Source of the DNA: Deltaproteobacteria bacterium
Lineage (GTDB): Bacteria > Myxococcota_A > Polyangia > JAAYKL01
Length of the DNA stretch: 50,485 nucleotides
Assembly: GCA_030595125.1 (NCBI GenBank)
Contig: JAUVDV010000037.1
Coordinates: 1 to 50,485 of the forward strand
Direction: 5' to 3'
Made by a program: the position numbers and the translations under genes. Within the stretch, counting starts at the first letter, position 1, and each line of letters opens with the position of its first letter. The notes under the pieces were generated by a model. That model saw only the letters and a list, made by a program, of their open reading frames with translations. It did not search any database and was not told where the DNA came from. Positions 26,761 to 36,223 of the stretch are shown piece by piece.

Positions 26761-26788
26761 TTGAGGCCGGCTTTAAATGGAGGAAACA

Positions 26789-26983
26789 ATGAAACCAAAG
26801 GGCAAATCTCGCGACGGAGAGATTCGATGTCTGAACTGCTTCACCAGATTCGTACCAGCGCCCAGATCTGAAAGGGCCCCCTGTCCATCGTGCGGCATCG
26901 AGTGGCGAATATCATGGGCCAGCTCGACATTCGCAAAAATCCGTGGACCGGCATGGGACAAGTACCCCCGAATGAACCAGTAA
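26789..26983 (+). CDS. Small zinc-ribbon protein heading the AOR operon
   Basis: 64 residues from the ATG at 26789, with GGAGG 5 bases upstream. Two CxxC knuckles (CLNCF at about 15 and CPSCG at about 33) form a zinc ribbon or rubredoxin-like site, with basic flanks and a WRISWASS segment. No enzyme domain. It sits 22 bases before the AOR-family gene. A role as an assembly, delivery or regulatory factor for the complex is possible but unproven. The family is not recognised by name. Confidence 0.7.
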   Translation: MKPKGKSRDGEIRCLNCFTRFVPAPRSERAPCPSCGIEWRISWASSTFAKIRGPAWDKYPRMNQ

Positions 26984-27005
26984 CACCGCTTAAGGAGATT
27001 ACATC

Positions 27006-28904
27006 ATGGCCTTGAAACGAAAACTGGCGCTTGTGAACCTCTCGACCGGCGAGATCGATATTCAGGAGATCTCAAGAGAGCTGCGCGAAAAATACATCGG
27101 CGGACGCGGTCTCGACATTTACCTCCTGTACACTCATCTGAAACCCGGCACGGATCCCCTTTCTGCGGGCAACGTGTGCTGTATTTCGGCGGGCATCCTT
27201 GGCGGAACCCCCGCCAGCGCTTCCGCGCGCACCCATATAATGGCCAAGAGCCCCCTCACCGGTCTTCTGGGATCGGCGAATATGGGCGGCTTCTTCGCCC
27301 CGGAGCTGCGATACGCCGGGTTCGATCACCTGGTCATCACCGGCGCCTCCAAGACACCGGTCTACCTGTGGATACACAACGGAGAGATCGAAATTCGCGA
27401 CGCGTCTCACCTCTGGGGTCAAGACACCTTCGATACCCAGGAGGCCATCTGCGAAGAACTCGACGACCCGGAGATCAAGAGCATGGCCATCGGCGTGGCG
27501 GGCGAAAACCTCGTGCGCTTTGCCAACGTGGTCACCAGTCACAAGAACGCGGCGGGTCGCACCGGCATGGGCGCGGTGCTGGGATCCAAGAATCTCAAGG
27601 CCGTGGCGGTGCGCGGGACCATGGATATCGGAATAGCCAAGCCCGAAGAGACCATCGAGTATAACCGCAAGGTCATCAAGCGCATCGTCTCCACCAAGTT
27701 CGCCCAGATCATGCAAAAGTGGGGCACCATGTTCATTTATGGTGTCACCAACTCTACGGGTCTGATCCGCACCCGTAACTTCCAGGAGAACCAGCTCGAC
27801 AACAGCGAGATGATAGAGTGTGAGGAGATCGAGAAGCACGCGGAAGGAACTGCGGGCTGCTTCGGCTGTCAGATCCACTGCCGCCACCGGTACGTGATCA
27901 AGGACGGCAAGTACGCCGGAACGTACGATGAGGGTCCCGAATACACCACGCAGGGCGCGTTCGGCGCCGAGATCGGTTGTCGCGATTTTGGCACCATCCT
28001 TTACGGAAACCACCTGGTCAACAAGCTTGGAATGGACACCCTCGAGATCGGGAGCATGATCAGCTGGGCCATGGAGCTCTACGAAAAGGGGATCATTACC
28101 AAGAAGGACACAAAGGGGCTCGCGCTCGAGTTCGGCAACGAGGAGGCCGCCATAGAGATGACTCGCCAGATCGCCCACCGCGAGGGATTCGGCGACATTC
28201 TGGCGGACGGCCCCAAGGGCGCGATTAAGCGCCTGCCAAAGGAAGCGGCCAAGTACTGCATCCACGTCAAGGGCCTGAGCAATCTCCACTCGGACGAGCG
28301 ACCCACCCCTTCTCTGGCCCTGGGAATAGCAACCGGATCTCGCGGCTCGGACCACCTTCGAAGCCGTCCCGCGCTCGACCTGTACCACCTTCCAGAGCCC
28401 CTGCTCAGGAAGATCTACGGCTACCCGGTGCCCTATGACGGCCCGCTCACTTCCGACTACCACGACTACGAGGGCAAGCCCTGGATGGTCATGTGGCAGG
28501 AGATGGTCTACATGGCGGTGGACTGCGTCGGGGTTTGCAAATACCACACGGTCTTCCTCTCCCCGAGCATGCCCTCGTTCGACGAGTTTTCAAAATGGCT
28601 GGAGCTCATCGCAGGCATCGAGTTGACCCCGCTGCAAGTCTGGGAAGTTGCCGAGCGGGCTTACAACCTGGAGCGGCTCTTCAACATCCGCGAGGGCTTG
28701 ACACGCGACGACGACTGGCTGGTGGACAGGTATTTCGACGAGAAAACCACCCGCGGCCTCGACGTGGCTGCGAACAGGTGCATTAGCCGCCCCAAGTTCA
28801 AGAAGATGATCGACAAGTACTACACGCACCACGGTTGGGACAATAAGGGCAACCCAAAAAAGGAAACCCTCAAACGACTTGATATCGAAGACTTGGTTTC
28901 CTGA
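27006..28904 (+). CDS. Tungsten aldehyde:ferredoxin oxidoreductase family enzyme, BamB-like candidate
   Basis: 632 residues with AAGGAG before the ATG. AOR family features: N-terminal GGRGLDIYLLY and ARTHIMAKSPLTGLLGSANM, DASHLWGQDT, AGRTGMGAVLGSKNLKAVAV, the cluster ligands Cys285, Cys288 and Cys292 in GCFGCQIHC, and the fourth ligand Cys511 in DCVGVC. These bind one [4Fe-4S] cluster beside a bis-pyranopterin W (or Mo) centre. Members oxidise aldehydes or, as BamB, catalyse benzoyl-CoA dearomatisation at very low potential. The linkage to oah and had favours a BamB-type role. The segment ATGSRGSDHLRSRP is more like general aldehyde oxidoreductases, so the assignment stays open. It is followed at 28 bases by its ferredoxin. 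Confidence 0.9.
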   Translation: MALKRKLALVNLSTGEIDIQEISRELREKYIGGRGLDIYLLYTHLKPGTDPLSAGNVCCISAGILGGTPASASARTHIMAKSPLTGLLGSANMGGFFAPELRYAGFDHLVITGASKTPVYLWIHNGEIEIRDASHLWGQDTFDTQEAICEELDDPEIKSMAIGVAGENLVRFANVVTSHKNAAGRTGMGAVLGSKNLKAVAVRGTMDIGIAKPEETIEYNRKVIKRIVSTKFAQIMQKWGTMFIYGVTNSTGLIRTRNFQENQLDNSEMIECEEIEKHAEGTAGCFGCQIHCRHRYVIKDGKYAGTYDEGPEYTTQGAFGAEIGCRDFGTILYGNHLVNKLGMDTLEIGSMISWAMELYEKGIITKKDTKGLALEFGNEEAAIEMTRQIAHREGFGDILADGPKGAIKRLPKEAAKYCIHVKGLSNLHSDERPTPSLALGIATGSRGSDHLRSRPALDLYHLPEPLLRKIYGYPVPYDGPLTSDYHDYEGKPWMVMWQEMVYMAVDCVGVCKYHTVFLSPSMPSFDEFSKWLELIAGIELTPLQVWEVAERAYNLERLFNIREGLTRDDDWLVDRYFDEKTTRGLDVAANRCISRPKFKKMIDKYYTHHGWDNKGNPKKETLKRLDIEDLVS

Positions 28905-28932
28905 ACTAAGGCTGTTTAAAGGAGCGAACGAT

Positions 28933-29409
28933 ATGTCGAAAATGATAATCATAGATCAGGCGGCCTGTACCGGTTGCCGGCAGTGTGAGCTCGTGTGCTC
29001 TGTCAAACATAACGGCTCGGCCAACCCGGCCCGCGCCAGAATCAGCATCGTAAAGTGGGAGCGTGAGGGGTTCTACCTGCCCATGTTATGCCAGCAGTGC
29101 CGGGAGCCCGCCTGCGCCGCGGTGTGTCCCAAGGGCGCGCTCTCGAGAGACGACGAAAACGATCTCGTGGTTTGGGATGAAGATCGCTGCATCGGTTGCA
29201 AAATGTGCGTGATGGCGTGCCCCTTCGGCGCCATGAGCGTCGACACCAGGACCGGCAAAGTGTTCAAGTGCGATCAATGCGACGGGGACCCAACCTGCGT
29301 GGCCTTCTGCGAGGCCGGCGCACTCAAGTACGTCGAATCGACCACCGCAAATCTGACCAAGAAACGCGCCCACGGAGCCCGATTCTCGGAGATCATGCGA
29401 ACAACCTGA
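28933..29409 (+). CDS. Four-cluster ferredoxin-like electron transfer subunit (BamC-like)
   Basis: 158 residues from ATG at 28933 (AAAGGAG upstream). Sixteen Cys in four CxxC..C groups (CTGCRQCELVC, CQQCREPACAAVC, CIGCKMCVMAC, CDQCDGDPTC) predict up to four [4Fe-4S] clusters in the arrangement of DMSO-reductase B-type subunits. This shape and size match BamC of class II benzoyl-CoA reductase and also the small subunit of other AOR-type enzymes. It would pass electrons between the W-enzyme and the HdrA flavoproteins encoded next. No signal peptide, so cytosolic. Confidence 0.9.
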   Translation: MSKMIIIDQAACTGCRQCELVCSVKHNGSANPARARISIVKWEREGFYLPMLCQQCREPACAAVCPKGALSRDDENDLVVWDEDRCIGCKMCVMACPFGAMSVDTRTGKVFKCDQCDGDPTCVAFCEAGALKYVESTTANLTKKRAHGARFSEIMRTT

Positions 29410-29453
29410 CGCTCGGGCTCGACAACGGAAATCTGCACCAAGGAGTACATCTG

Positions 29454-32183
29454 GTGACGACCGCCAGGCCAAGCAAATCGGTACTCGTCCTCGGCGGAGG
29501 AATTGCCGGGCTCCAGGCGGCTGTCGATATCGCCAACCTGGGTTTTCACGTTCACCTGGTGGAGCGTACACCCTCCATCGGCGGCCGCATGGCCCAGCTC
29601 GACAAGACCTTCCCCACCAACGATTGCTCCATGTGCATCCTGGCCCCAAAGATGATGGAGTGCGCGGGGCACGATCTTGTGACCCTCCACACCTACTCGG
29701 ATCTCATCAAACTGGAGGGTCGACTCGGCGCCTTTACGGCCGAAATCCTTCACCGAAGCAGATTCGTCGACGCCGACAAGTGTACCGGCTGCAACGACTG
29801 CGCAATAGCCTGCCCGGTGGAGGTGCCCAGCGAGTTCGAGATGGGCCTGGCCAACCGCAAGGCCGTCTACAAACCTTTTCCCCAGGCTGTGCCCAACGTG
29901 TTCGCAATCACCAAGCCCGGAGTTGCCCCGTGCCGGGACACCTGTCCGGCGGGCGTCAACGCCCAGGGATACATCCAGCTCGTCAAGATCGGAAAGTTCG
30001 ACGAGGCGCTCGAGGTGGTCCACCGCACCATGCCCTTCGCCGGAACCATCGGGCGCATCTGTCCGCACCCCTGCGAAACCGATTGTACGCGCCTCGACGT
30101 TGAATCGCCGGTATCCATCTGCGCGATCAAGAGGGCCGCAGCCGATCACGGAAAACACATCCCCGAAGTTGAAGCCATTCCACGCGAGCAAAAGAAGCGC
30201 GCCAAAAAACCCGTGGCTATTGTGGGCGCGGGCCCGGCGGGAATCAACGCTGCGTACAGTCTCGCTCGCAAGGGGTATCCGGTAACCGTCTTCGAGAAAC
30301 TCCCGGTTGTCGGGGGAATGCTGCGCGTGGGCGTACCCTCCTATCGGCTGCCATGGGATGTGCTCGATCGCGAGATCGACCTGGTGAGAAATCTGGGAGT
30401 CGAGATCAAGACATCGTCACCGATCAACGGCCCCTCGGGTATTCGAGACCTCTTCAAGAATGGCTTCAAGGCCGTCTTGCTGAGCGTCGGCGCTCACGCG
30501 TCACTCAAGCTCGGCATCCCCGGCGAGAAGCGCAAGGGGGTTGTCGGCGCTGTCGATTTCCTGCGACGACACGCTCTTGGCAAAAAGGTGGCCGTTGGCA
30601 AACACACGGTCATAGTGGGCGGCGGCAACGCGGCCATCGACTCATCCCGAACTGCGCTGCGGCTCGGGGCCCGCAAGGTTACCATCCTCTACCGTCGCTC
30701 GCGCGCGGAGATGCCGGCCCTTTCATGGGAGGTGGAGGCCGCCCTCGAAGAAGGGGTGGAGCTCATGACCCTCGCCGCACCCATCGCCGTGCTCGCAAAA
30801 AAGGGAAAGATCACGGGGATCGAGGCCATCCATATGCGACTGGAGGACGCCGACTCATCGGGACGTCCGAGACCGGTCCCTATCCCCGATAGCAACCATG
30901 TCATCAACTGTGACATGCTGATCCCGGCCATCGGTCAGGCGCCGATCCTCGACTGTCTGGGCCCGAGATCAAAGGTAAAAACCTCCAGATGGGGAACCAT
31001 CGTCGCTCACGAAAAAACCTGCGCCACCGACCAGAAGGGTGTGTTCGCCTGCGGTGACGCGGTCACTGGTCCGGCCACCGCCATCGACGCAGTCGGCGCG
31101 GGCAATCGCGCTGCCGAATCGATTCACCGGTTCCTCGAAGGGAAACCAATCGAAACGACAACAACGCAGACCCCGTGTATACGCCCACCCTTGGAGGATC
31201 TATCCGGCATCCCCATCGCCGAGCGGACCAGGATGAGCGAGTTGTCGGCCAGGGGTCGAAAGCGGAATTTCAAGGAAGTCGAGAAGGGCCTGTCCGTCAA
31301 GGAGGCCCGCGCGGAAGCCGAACGCTGCCTCAACTGCGCTGCCTGCTGCGAGTGCATGGAGTGCGTACGGGCCTGCCAGGCAGACGCGGTGGACCACAAC
31401 ATGGTAGACGAGACGGTCACGCTTGATGTGGGCGCTTGCGTCGTGGCCACCGGGTTCGACATGATGGATGCTTCCATTATCGAGGAGTACGGTGCCGGCA
31501 AAATTTCCAATGTCGTGACCGGCCTGGAATTCGAGAGACTCTTGTCGGCCTCCGGACCGTGCGGCGGGCATATCCAGCGACCATCCGACGGTCGCTCCCC
31601 AAAGAAGATTGCTTTCATCCAGTGCGTGGGATCGCGCGATCTCCGACATCACGCATACTGCTCGGCAGTGTGCTGCATGCACGCCACCAAGGAAGCCATT
31701 CTGGCAAACGAGCACGAACGCGACGTCAGGAGCACCATCTTCTACATGGATCTGCGCGCCGCCGGAAAAAACTTCCAGACCTACGTCGCTCGCGCAAAAG
31801 ACCAGTACTCGGTCTCCTATGTTCGCGCCCGGCCCGGCCTTGTGGAGGAGGTCGAGGGCACGGGTGACCTGAAGGTTGTGTACGAGGACACCGAACTTCG
31901 AAAGAAGACTGAAGAGGTTTTCGATCTTGTCGTGTTGTGCCAGGCCATGATCCCATCGGAGGGCGCCACACAGTTGGCAGAAACCCTGGGAATCGAGCTC
32001 GATGAGCACGGCTTCATAAGTACACCTTCTCCGCTTGCCGCGCCGGTCGACACAACAAAACCCGGGCTGCTGGCCATAGGTTATGCGGCGAGCCCGCAGG
32101 ACATCCCGGACTCCGTGGTCCAGGCCTCCGCCGCTGCAGGCCGAGTGGCCGAGCTGCTCAGAGGGGGGGGCGCCAATGAGTAG
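29454..32183 (+). CDS. HdrA-like flavoprotein with inserted GltD-type domain
   Basis: 909 residues from a GTG at 29454 (AAGGAG 9 bases upstream). It starts with the HdrA FAD motif VLVLGGGIAGLQAAVDIAN and the conserved CSMCILAPKM segment, then a ferredoxin-type CTGCNDCAIACP near 110. Residues of about 150-660 form a GltD/glutamate-synthase-small-subunit-like insert: CPAGVNAQGYIQLVKIGKFD, ICPHPCETDC, VAIVGAGPAGINAAYSLARK and VIVGGGNAAIDSSRTALRLG. The C-terminal third is HdrA again (CVGSRD, CSAVCCMHATKEA). HdrA flavins bifurcate or confurcate electrons; the GltD part could bind a second flavin and NAD(P)H. It resembles the large BamE subunit in size and in being HdrA-like. Cytosolic. Confidence 0.88.
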   Translation: MTTARPSKSVLVLGGGIAGLQAAVDIANLGFHVHLVERTPSIGGRMAQLDKTFPTNDCSMCILAPKMMECAGHDLVTLHTYSDLIKLEGRLGAFTAEILHRSRFVDADKCTGCNDCAIACPVEVPSEFEMGLANRKAVYKPFPQAVPNVFAITKPGVAPCRDTCPAGVNAQGYIQLVKIGKFDEALEVVHRTMPFAGTIGRICPHPCETDCTRLDVESPVSICAIKRAAADHGKHIPEVEAIPREQKKRAKKPVAIVGAGPAGINAAYSLARKGYPVTVFEKLPVVGGMLRVGVPSYRLPWDVLDREIDLVRNLGVEIKTSSPINGPSGIRDLFKNGFKAVLLSVGAHASLKLGIPGEKRKGVVGAVDFLRRHALGKKVAVGKHTVIVGGGNAAIDSSRTALRLGARKVTILYRRSRAEMPALSWEVEAALEEGVELMTLAAPIAVLAKKGKITGIEAIHMRLEDADSSGRPRPVPIPDSNHVINCDMLIPAIGQAPILDCLGPRSKVKTSRWGTIVAHEKTCATDQKGVFACGDAVTGPATAIDAVGAGNRAAESIHRFLEGKPIETTTTQTPCIRPPLEDLSGIPIAERTRMSELSARGRKRNFKEVEKGLSVKEARAEAERCLNCAACCECMECVRACQADAVDHNMVDETVTLDVGACVVATGFDMMDASIIEEYGAGKISNVVTGLEFERLLSASGPCGGHIQRPSDGRSPKKIAFIQCVGSRDLRHHAYCSAVCCMHATKEAILANEHERDVRSTIFYMDLRAAGKNFQTYVARAKDQYSVSYVRARPGLVEEVEGTGDLKVVYEDTELRKKTEEVFDLVVLCQAMIPSEGATQLAETLGIELDEHGFISTPSPLAAPVDTTKPGLLAIGYAASPQDIPDSVVQASAAAGRVAELLRGGGANE

Positions 32184-33885
32184 GGTCAAGGTCGGTGTCT
32201 TCGTCTGTCACTGCGGGTCGAACATCGGCGGCACCGTCGACGTACCCGACGTGGTGGAATACGCCAAAGATCTTCCACTCGTCCATTATTCGGAAGACAA
32301 CCTCTACACCTGCTCCGACGCGGGCCTCACTGCGATAAAAGAAAAGATCAAGGAACACGGGCTCAATCGTGTCGTCGTTGCGTCGTGCACGCCGCGAACT
32401 CACGAGGAGCTCTTTCGGCGCACCTGCGAGGAGGCCGGCGTCAACCGCTACCTCTTCGAATTCGTGAACCTCCGCGAGCATTGCTCCTGGATACACATGA
32501 ACCAGCCGCAGGAAGCCACGTGCAAGGCCAAAGAACTGGTCCGGCTTGGCGCAGCAAAGGCCGCACGTTTGCGCCCGCTTGAAATTGCCCGCGCACAAAT
32601 CAAGCCCGCATGCCTGGTGATCGGCGGCGGCGTGGCGGGACTATCGGCTGCCGGGAGCCTTGCGCAGCAGGGTTTCGAAGTCCACCTGGTCGAACGCAAC
32701 GATCGCCTCGGAGGACTCACCGTTGATCTCTGGAAGCTCCTTCCCGGCGATCGCCCGGCGTCAGAACTCCTGCACACTCTCACTGCAAGGGTGACTAAAA
32801 ACGATAACGTCACGTTGTATTTGAGCAGCGAACTGAACGAGATCACCGGTTTCATCGGTTCTTTCAAGGCTACCCTTTCCACCCCTTCAGGCAAAAAGGA
32901 CATCGAGATCGGCACGGTCATCGTGGCGACCGGCGCCGTGGAGCTCGAACCGCTGGGCCTTTACAACCTCGGCAAGACCGAGGGGGTAATAACCCAGATG
33001 GGCCTCGAGAAGATGCTGTCAGACGGACGGAAAGATCTCGGCGACGTGGTCTTCATCAACTGCGCCGGCGCGCGCGGTCCCGACCGTGAATACTGCGGGC
33101 GCCTGTGCTGTGCCGTATCCATCAAGAATGCGAGATACCTCAAGGAAGCCGACCCCGACGCCCGGGTTACCGTCCTTCAACGAGACGTGATGGCGTTCGG
33201 CACCGAGTTCGAAACGGAATACCGCAAGGCCATGTGCGCCGGAGTGAGGTTCATTCGCTTTTCACCGGACCGCCCGCCGACGACGATCGGCAACGACAAG
33301 GTCACCGGAGTACGTATCTACAACCAGCTCACAGGCGAGGAATCGGATCTGTCGGCTAACACGGTCGTGCTCACCACCCCTCTTGCGGCCGATTCGGGCG
33401 CCTCGGATCTTGCACAGATGCTCAAGGTACCCGTCGACAAGGACGGTTTCTTCCTCGAAGCTCACCTCAAGCTGCGGCCGGTGGAGTTCGCCACCGACGG
33501 TGTCTTCATCGCCGGAGCAGCTCGCTTCCCGGCGGACATTGGAGAGGCTGTGGCCCAGGGAACCGCAGCGGCAGCCAAGGCCGCGGCGCCCATGTTTGCC
33601 GGCGAGGTTTCGGTTGAGGCCACCACTGCGCTCACCAACCCGAGGCTGTGCTCCGGATGCGCAACCTGCGAGGCGGTCTGCCCCTTCGGCGCCATCGAGA
33701 TTACTCAGGACAGACACGGCCGACCTGTCTCCGAGGTCAACGCGGTCATGTGCAAGGGTTGTGGCGCCTGCGCTGCCGCGTGCCCCTGCGGAGCTATTCA
33801 ACAGCTGGGTTTCACCGACTCGCAAATCTTCGAGATGGTCAGATCCCTCGCCAGAGACGGTGATCCGTCGGGATCGGAGGGATAG
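32176..33885 (+). CDS. Second HdrA-like flavoprotein
   Basis: 569 residues; the ATG at 32176 overlaps the previous stop by 8 bases. It carries the canonical HdrA N-terminus (VKVGVFVCHCGSNIGG), the CTPRTHEELFRRTCEE motif, the FAD loop VIGGGVAGLSAAGSLAQQG, and a C-terminal pair of [4Fe-4S] motifs (CSGCATCEAVCPFGAIEI, CKGCGACAAACPCGAI). It lacks the GltD insert. Two different HdrA proteins side by side are unusual, and one may take the bifurcating role while the other relays. The MvhD/FlxD-like gene follows at 4 bases, the normal partner of HdrA. Confidence 0.92.
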   Translation: MSRVKVGVFVCHCGSNIGGTVDVPDVVEYAKDLPLVHYSEDNLYTCSDAGLTAIKEKIKEHGLNRVVVASCTPRTHEELFRRTCEEAGVNRYLFEFVNLREHCSWIHMNQPQEATCKAKELVRLGAAKAARLRPLEIARAQIKPACLVIGGGVAGLSAAGSLAQQGFEVHLVERNDRLGGLTVDLWKLLPGDRPASELLHTLTARVTKNDNVTLYLSSELNEITGFIGSFKATLSTPSGKKDIEIGTVIVATGAVELEPLGLYNLGKTEGVITQMGLEKMLSDGRKDLGDVVFINCAGARGPDREYCGRLCCAVSIKNARYLKEADPDARVTVLQRDVMAFGTEFETEYRKAMCAGVRFIRFSPDRPPTTIGNDKVTGVRIYNQLTGEESDLSANTVVLTTPLAADSGASDLAQMLKVPVDKDGFFLEAHLKLRPVEFATDGVFIAGAARFPADIGEAVAQGTAAAAKAAAPMFAGEVSVEATTALTNPRLCSGCATCEAVCPFGAIEITQDRHGRPVSEVNAVMCKGCGACAAACPCGAIQQLGFTDSQIFEMVRSLARDGDPSGSEG

Positions 33886-33889
33886 CGGC

Positions 33890-34324
33890 ATGAGCGATTT
33901 CGAACCGAAGATCCTGATCTTTGCCTGCAACTGGTGCAGTTACGCCGGCGCGGACATGGCGGGGGTATCCCGTTACCAGATGCCCCCAAATTGCCGGATC
34001 ATTCGGGTCATGTGCTCGGCCAGAGTCAGACCCGAGCAAGTGATCTCGGCATTGACGCAGGGTCTCGACGCGGTGCTCGTCCTTGGATGCCATCCAGGTG
34101 ATTGTCACTATACTGAAGGAAACTACCTCACGCGCCGCAGGGGCATCATGCTCAAGAATCTTCTCGAAACCATGGGCTTCGAAAAGAACCGTTTCCAGGT
34201 GAACTGGGTCTCTGCCGCCGAGGGAGCGAGGTTCGCGCAAGTGGTTAGCGAGTTCGTCGAGGAGATCAAGGCGCTGGGACCGAGCCATGTTTCACGCGAT
34301 AAGGACACCGGGACGCATGCGTGA
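33890..34324 (+). CDS. MvhD/FlxD-like [2Fe-2S] subunit
   Basis: 144 residues. Typical delta-subunit sequence: ILIFACNWCSYAGADMAGVS, RVMCSARVRPEQVISALTQG, DAVLVLGCHPGDCHYTEGN. The five cysteines bind a [2Fe-2S] cluster that links HdrA to its electron-donating hydrogenase or dehydrogenase. In Geobacter the BamF counterpart contains selenocysteine; here the positions are encoded as Cys, and no in-frame TGA is seen. The start at 33890 follows GGAGGGATAGCGGC. The next gene overlaps its stop. Confidence 0.92.
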   Translation: MSDFEPKILIFACNWCSYAGADMAGVSRYQMPPNCRIIRVMCSARVRPEQVISALTQGLDAVLVLGCHPGDCHYTEGNYLTRRRGIMLKNLLETMGFEKNRFQVNWVSAAEGARFAQVVSEFVEEIKALGPSHVSRDKDTGTHA

Positions 34325-35189
34325 TCAACTAAAAGACATGCAGACCAGGCTACGGGAGATTGCCGCGGCGTTCCTGGAGCGCCCCGACGCCCTGTTCTTC
34401 ATAGGATGGGAGATGACTCCGGACGAGAAGGAGACCCGCCCGTTCTTTGCGCGAAACCCACGACAGGCGCAACGGCTGGTCTGGAACGATCTGTGCCACC
34501 CCAACCCTGCCTCTTATCTTCCGCGTTTGCGGGATCGGGAGGGCATGATCGGCGTGGCGGTCAAGGGATGCGACGCCCGCGCTCTCCGTGAGCTGATCAG
34601 GGCAAATCAAATCGAGCGCAAGAACCTCTTTGTCCTTGGCATTCCGTGCACGGGTCTGGTCGATCCGAACACCGGAGCCATCGCGTCGCGCTGCGCAGAA
34701 TGTCAGTACCCGGTTGACTTCGACTACGACGAAACCCTCGGACCCATGGAGACGCCGGCTCTGACGGTGGAGCGCTCGGCGCCCGACCTCGACGCCATGA
34801 GTCTCCAACAACGCCGCGCTTTCTGGAAACAGGAGCTGGACAAATGCATCCGGTGCGACGCGTGCAGGAAGATCTGTTACGGCTGCTACTGCCCCGAGTG
34901 CATCTTCGAGATGTCCGACCCAAAGTGGGCGACCAACCGGGGAGATCTCGCAGACAAGATTTTCTACCACGCGGTGCGGGCGTACCATCTGGCCGGCCGT
35001 TGCGTGGGATGCGACGAATGCGCGCGGGCCTGCCCGATGGGTGTTCGCCTGGATCTCCTCAACAGGAGCCTGCGCGACCACGCGAAGGAGATGTTCTCGT
35101 TCGACGGCGCCGGTATCACTGACGAAAAACCTCTGTTGCGAACCTTCTCCACGGAGGATCCCGATCCGTTTTTCGGAGGTGATGAATGA
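34317..35189 (+). CDS. FlxC/hydrogenase-beta-like Fe-S protein
   Basis: 290 residues from ATG at 34317 (an upstream ATG at 34287 is also in frame). The N-terminal part resembles coenzyme F420-hydrogenase/formate dehydrogenase beta proteins (GVAVKGCDARALRELI, FVLGIPCTGLVDP, CAECQYP). The C-terminal half has two [4Fe-4S] sites (CIRCDACRKICYGCYCPEC, CVGCDECARACPMG). In FlxABCD-HdrABC systems FlxC-type subunits relay electrons from the NADH-oxidising flavoprotein to FlxD. The next start overlaps its stop in ATGA fashion. Confidence 0.82.
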   Translation: MRDQLKDMQTRLREIAAAFLERPDALFFIGWEMTPDEKETRPFFARNPRQAQRLVWNDLCHPNPASYLPRLRDREGMIGVAVKGCDARALRELIRANQIERKNLFVLGIPCTGLVDPNTGAIASRCAECQYPVDFDYDETLGPMETPALTVERSAPDLDAMSLQQRRAFWKQELDKCIRCDACRKICYGCYCPECIFEMSDPKWATNRGDLADKIFYHAVRAYHLAGRCVGCDECARACPMGVRLDLLNRSLRDHAKEMFSFDGAGITDEKPLLRTFSTEDPDPFFGGDE

Positions 35190-36223
35190 CCGTTATCGGG
35201 TACATGAAACGCTCTGCCCTCGAGGGTGTGCTCGGAGACATCTCCGACAAACTCGAGGTCATCGCCCCGCTGCCCTCCGGTGACAAGGGCGCCGTGGAGT
35301 TGCGCCGTTTTGAGAAAGGGGCGCAGGTTTCCATCGGGCCCGTCAAGCCGATGCTCCCGCTCAAAACAATCTTCCTCCCGCCGGTCGAGCAGATATTCCG
35401 GTTCAGCAAATCAGAAAATGAAACAACTGTTACCGCCTCCACCCCGATCACGAGAGATCGAGTGGTGTTCGGCGCGCTCGGGTGCGATATCGCGGCGCTC
35501 GCGCTCATCGACGAAGTCTTCCTGCGAGAGCCCGTCGACGAGGCGTACAGGGAGAGAAGAACACGCACAACCATCGTCGCGTTGGCGTGCGAGGGTCAGG
35601 GACCCGAATGCTTCTGTGCATCGGTGGGAATCGATCCGGTCAGACCGGGTGGCGCCGACGTGGTGATGATCCCGGTGAAAGACGGGTTCATCGTGGAGAC
35701 GATCACAAAAAAGGGCGAGCAACTCGGAACAATGCTGCAGGGCGCGCTGCGCGATCCCACCGGCCCGCAGAAGAAAACCGCGCGTTCGTTTACATCAACT
35801 TCCAGAAGCGATGTCGATCTATCAGCTCCTGCGGGCGGCTGGTCAGCGGTATGGGAGTCCGAGGCATGGGAGGATGCTTCCGCGCGATGTATAGGTTGCG
35901 GAATCTGCACCGTTGTGTGTCCCACGTGTCATTGCTTCGATGTGCACGACGAGCGACACGGCAACGGGGGAGAACGCTTTCGCAAATGGGATTCGTGCAT
36001 GGCCGTGAACTTCACCATGATGGCACACGGCGAGAACCCGCGTCCGCAGCACAGGGCCCGAGTCCGGCAGAGGTACATGCACAAGCTGGTATACTTCCCC
36101 GAGAACCACGGCGCGGTAGCGTGCGTCGGATGCGGTCGTTGCGCCGTCGCCTGCCCCAATCGGACGGGCATCGGCGAGGTTGCGGATCGGATGAGAGAAC
36201 GGGAGGAAGACAGCAATGAATGA
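35186..36223 (+). CDS. FlxB/sulfhydrogenase-beta-like 4Fe-4S dicluster protein
   Basis: 345 residues. It follows the pattern of sulfhydrogenase beta/AsrA-type subunits: VFGALGCDIAALALIDEVFL, VALACEGQGPECFCASVG, then two clusters, CIGCGICTVVCPTCHC and CVGCGRCAVACPNR. The conserved CxxC-rich GPECFC segment is diagnostic for the family. It transfers electrons between the gamma/FlxA flavoprotein and the other Fe-S subunits. The ATGA overlaps at both ends show translational coupling with its neighbours. Cytosolic. Confidence 0.87.
   Translation: MTVIGYMKRSALEGVLGDISDKLEVIAPLPSGDKGAVELRRFEKGAQVSIGPVKPMLPLKTIFLPPVEQIFRFSKSENETTVTASTPITRDRVVFGALGCDIAALALIDEVFLREPVDEAYRERRTRTTIVALACEGQGPECFCASVGIDPVRPGGADVVMIPVKDGFIVETITKKGEQLGTMLQGALRDPTGPQKKTARSFTSTSRSDVDLSAPAGGWSAVWESEAWEDASARCIGCGICTVVCPTCHCFDVHDERHGNGGERFRKWDSCMAVNFTMMAHGENPRPQHRARVRQRYMHKLVYFPENHGAVACVGCGRCAVACPNRTGIGEVADRMREREEDSNE

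Noticed and set aside
27072..28547. Long minus-strand frame of 491 codons opposite the AOR gene
   Set aside because: It mirrors third-position GC bias of the real gene, has His/Val/Asp-rich composition and no ribosome site.
33890..34324. Selenocysteine in the MvhD-like subunit, as in BamF
   Set aside because: No in-frame TGA occurs inside the gene; the cluster positions are Cys codons.
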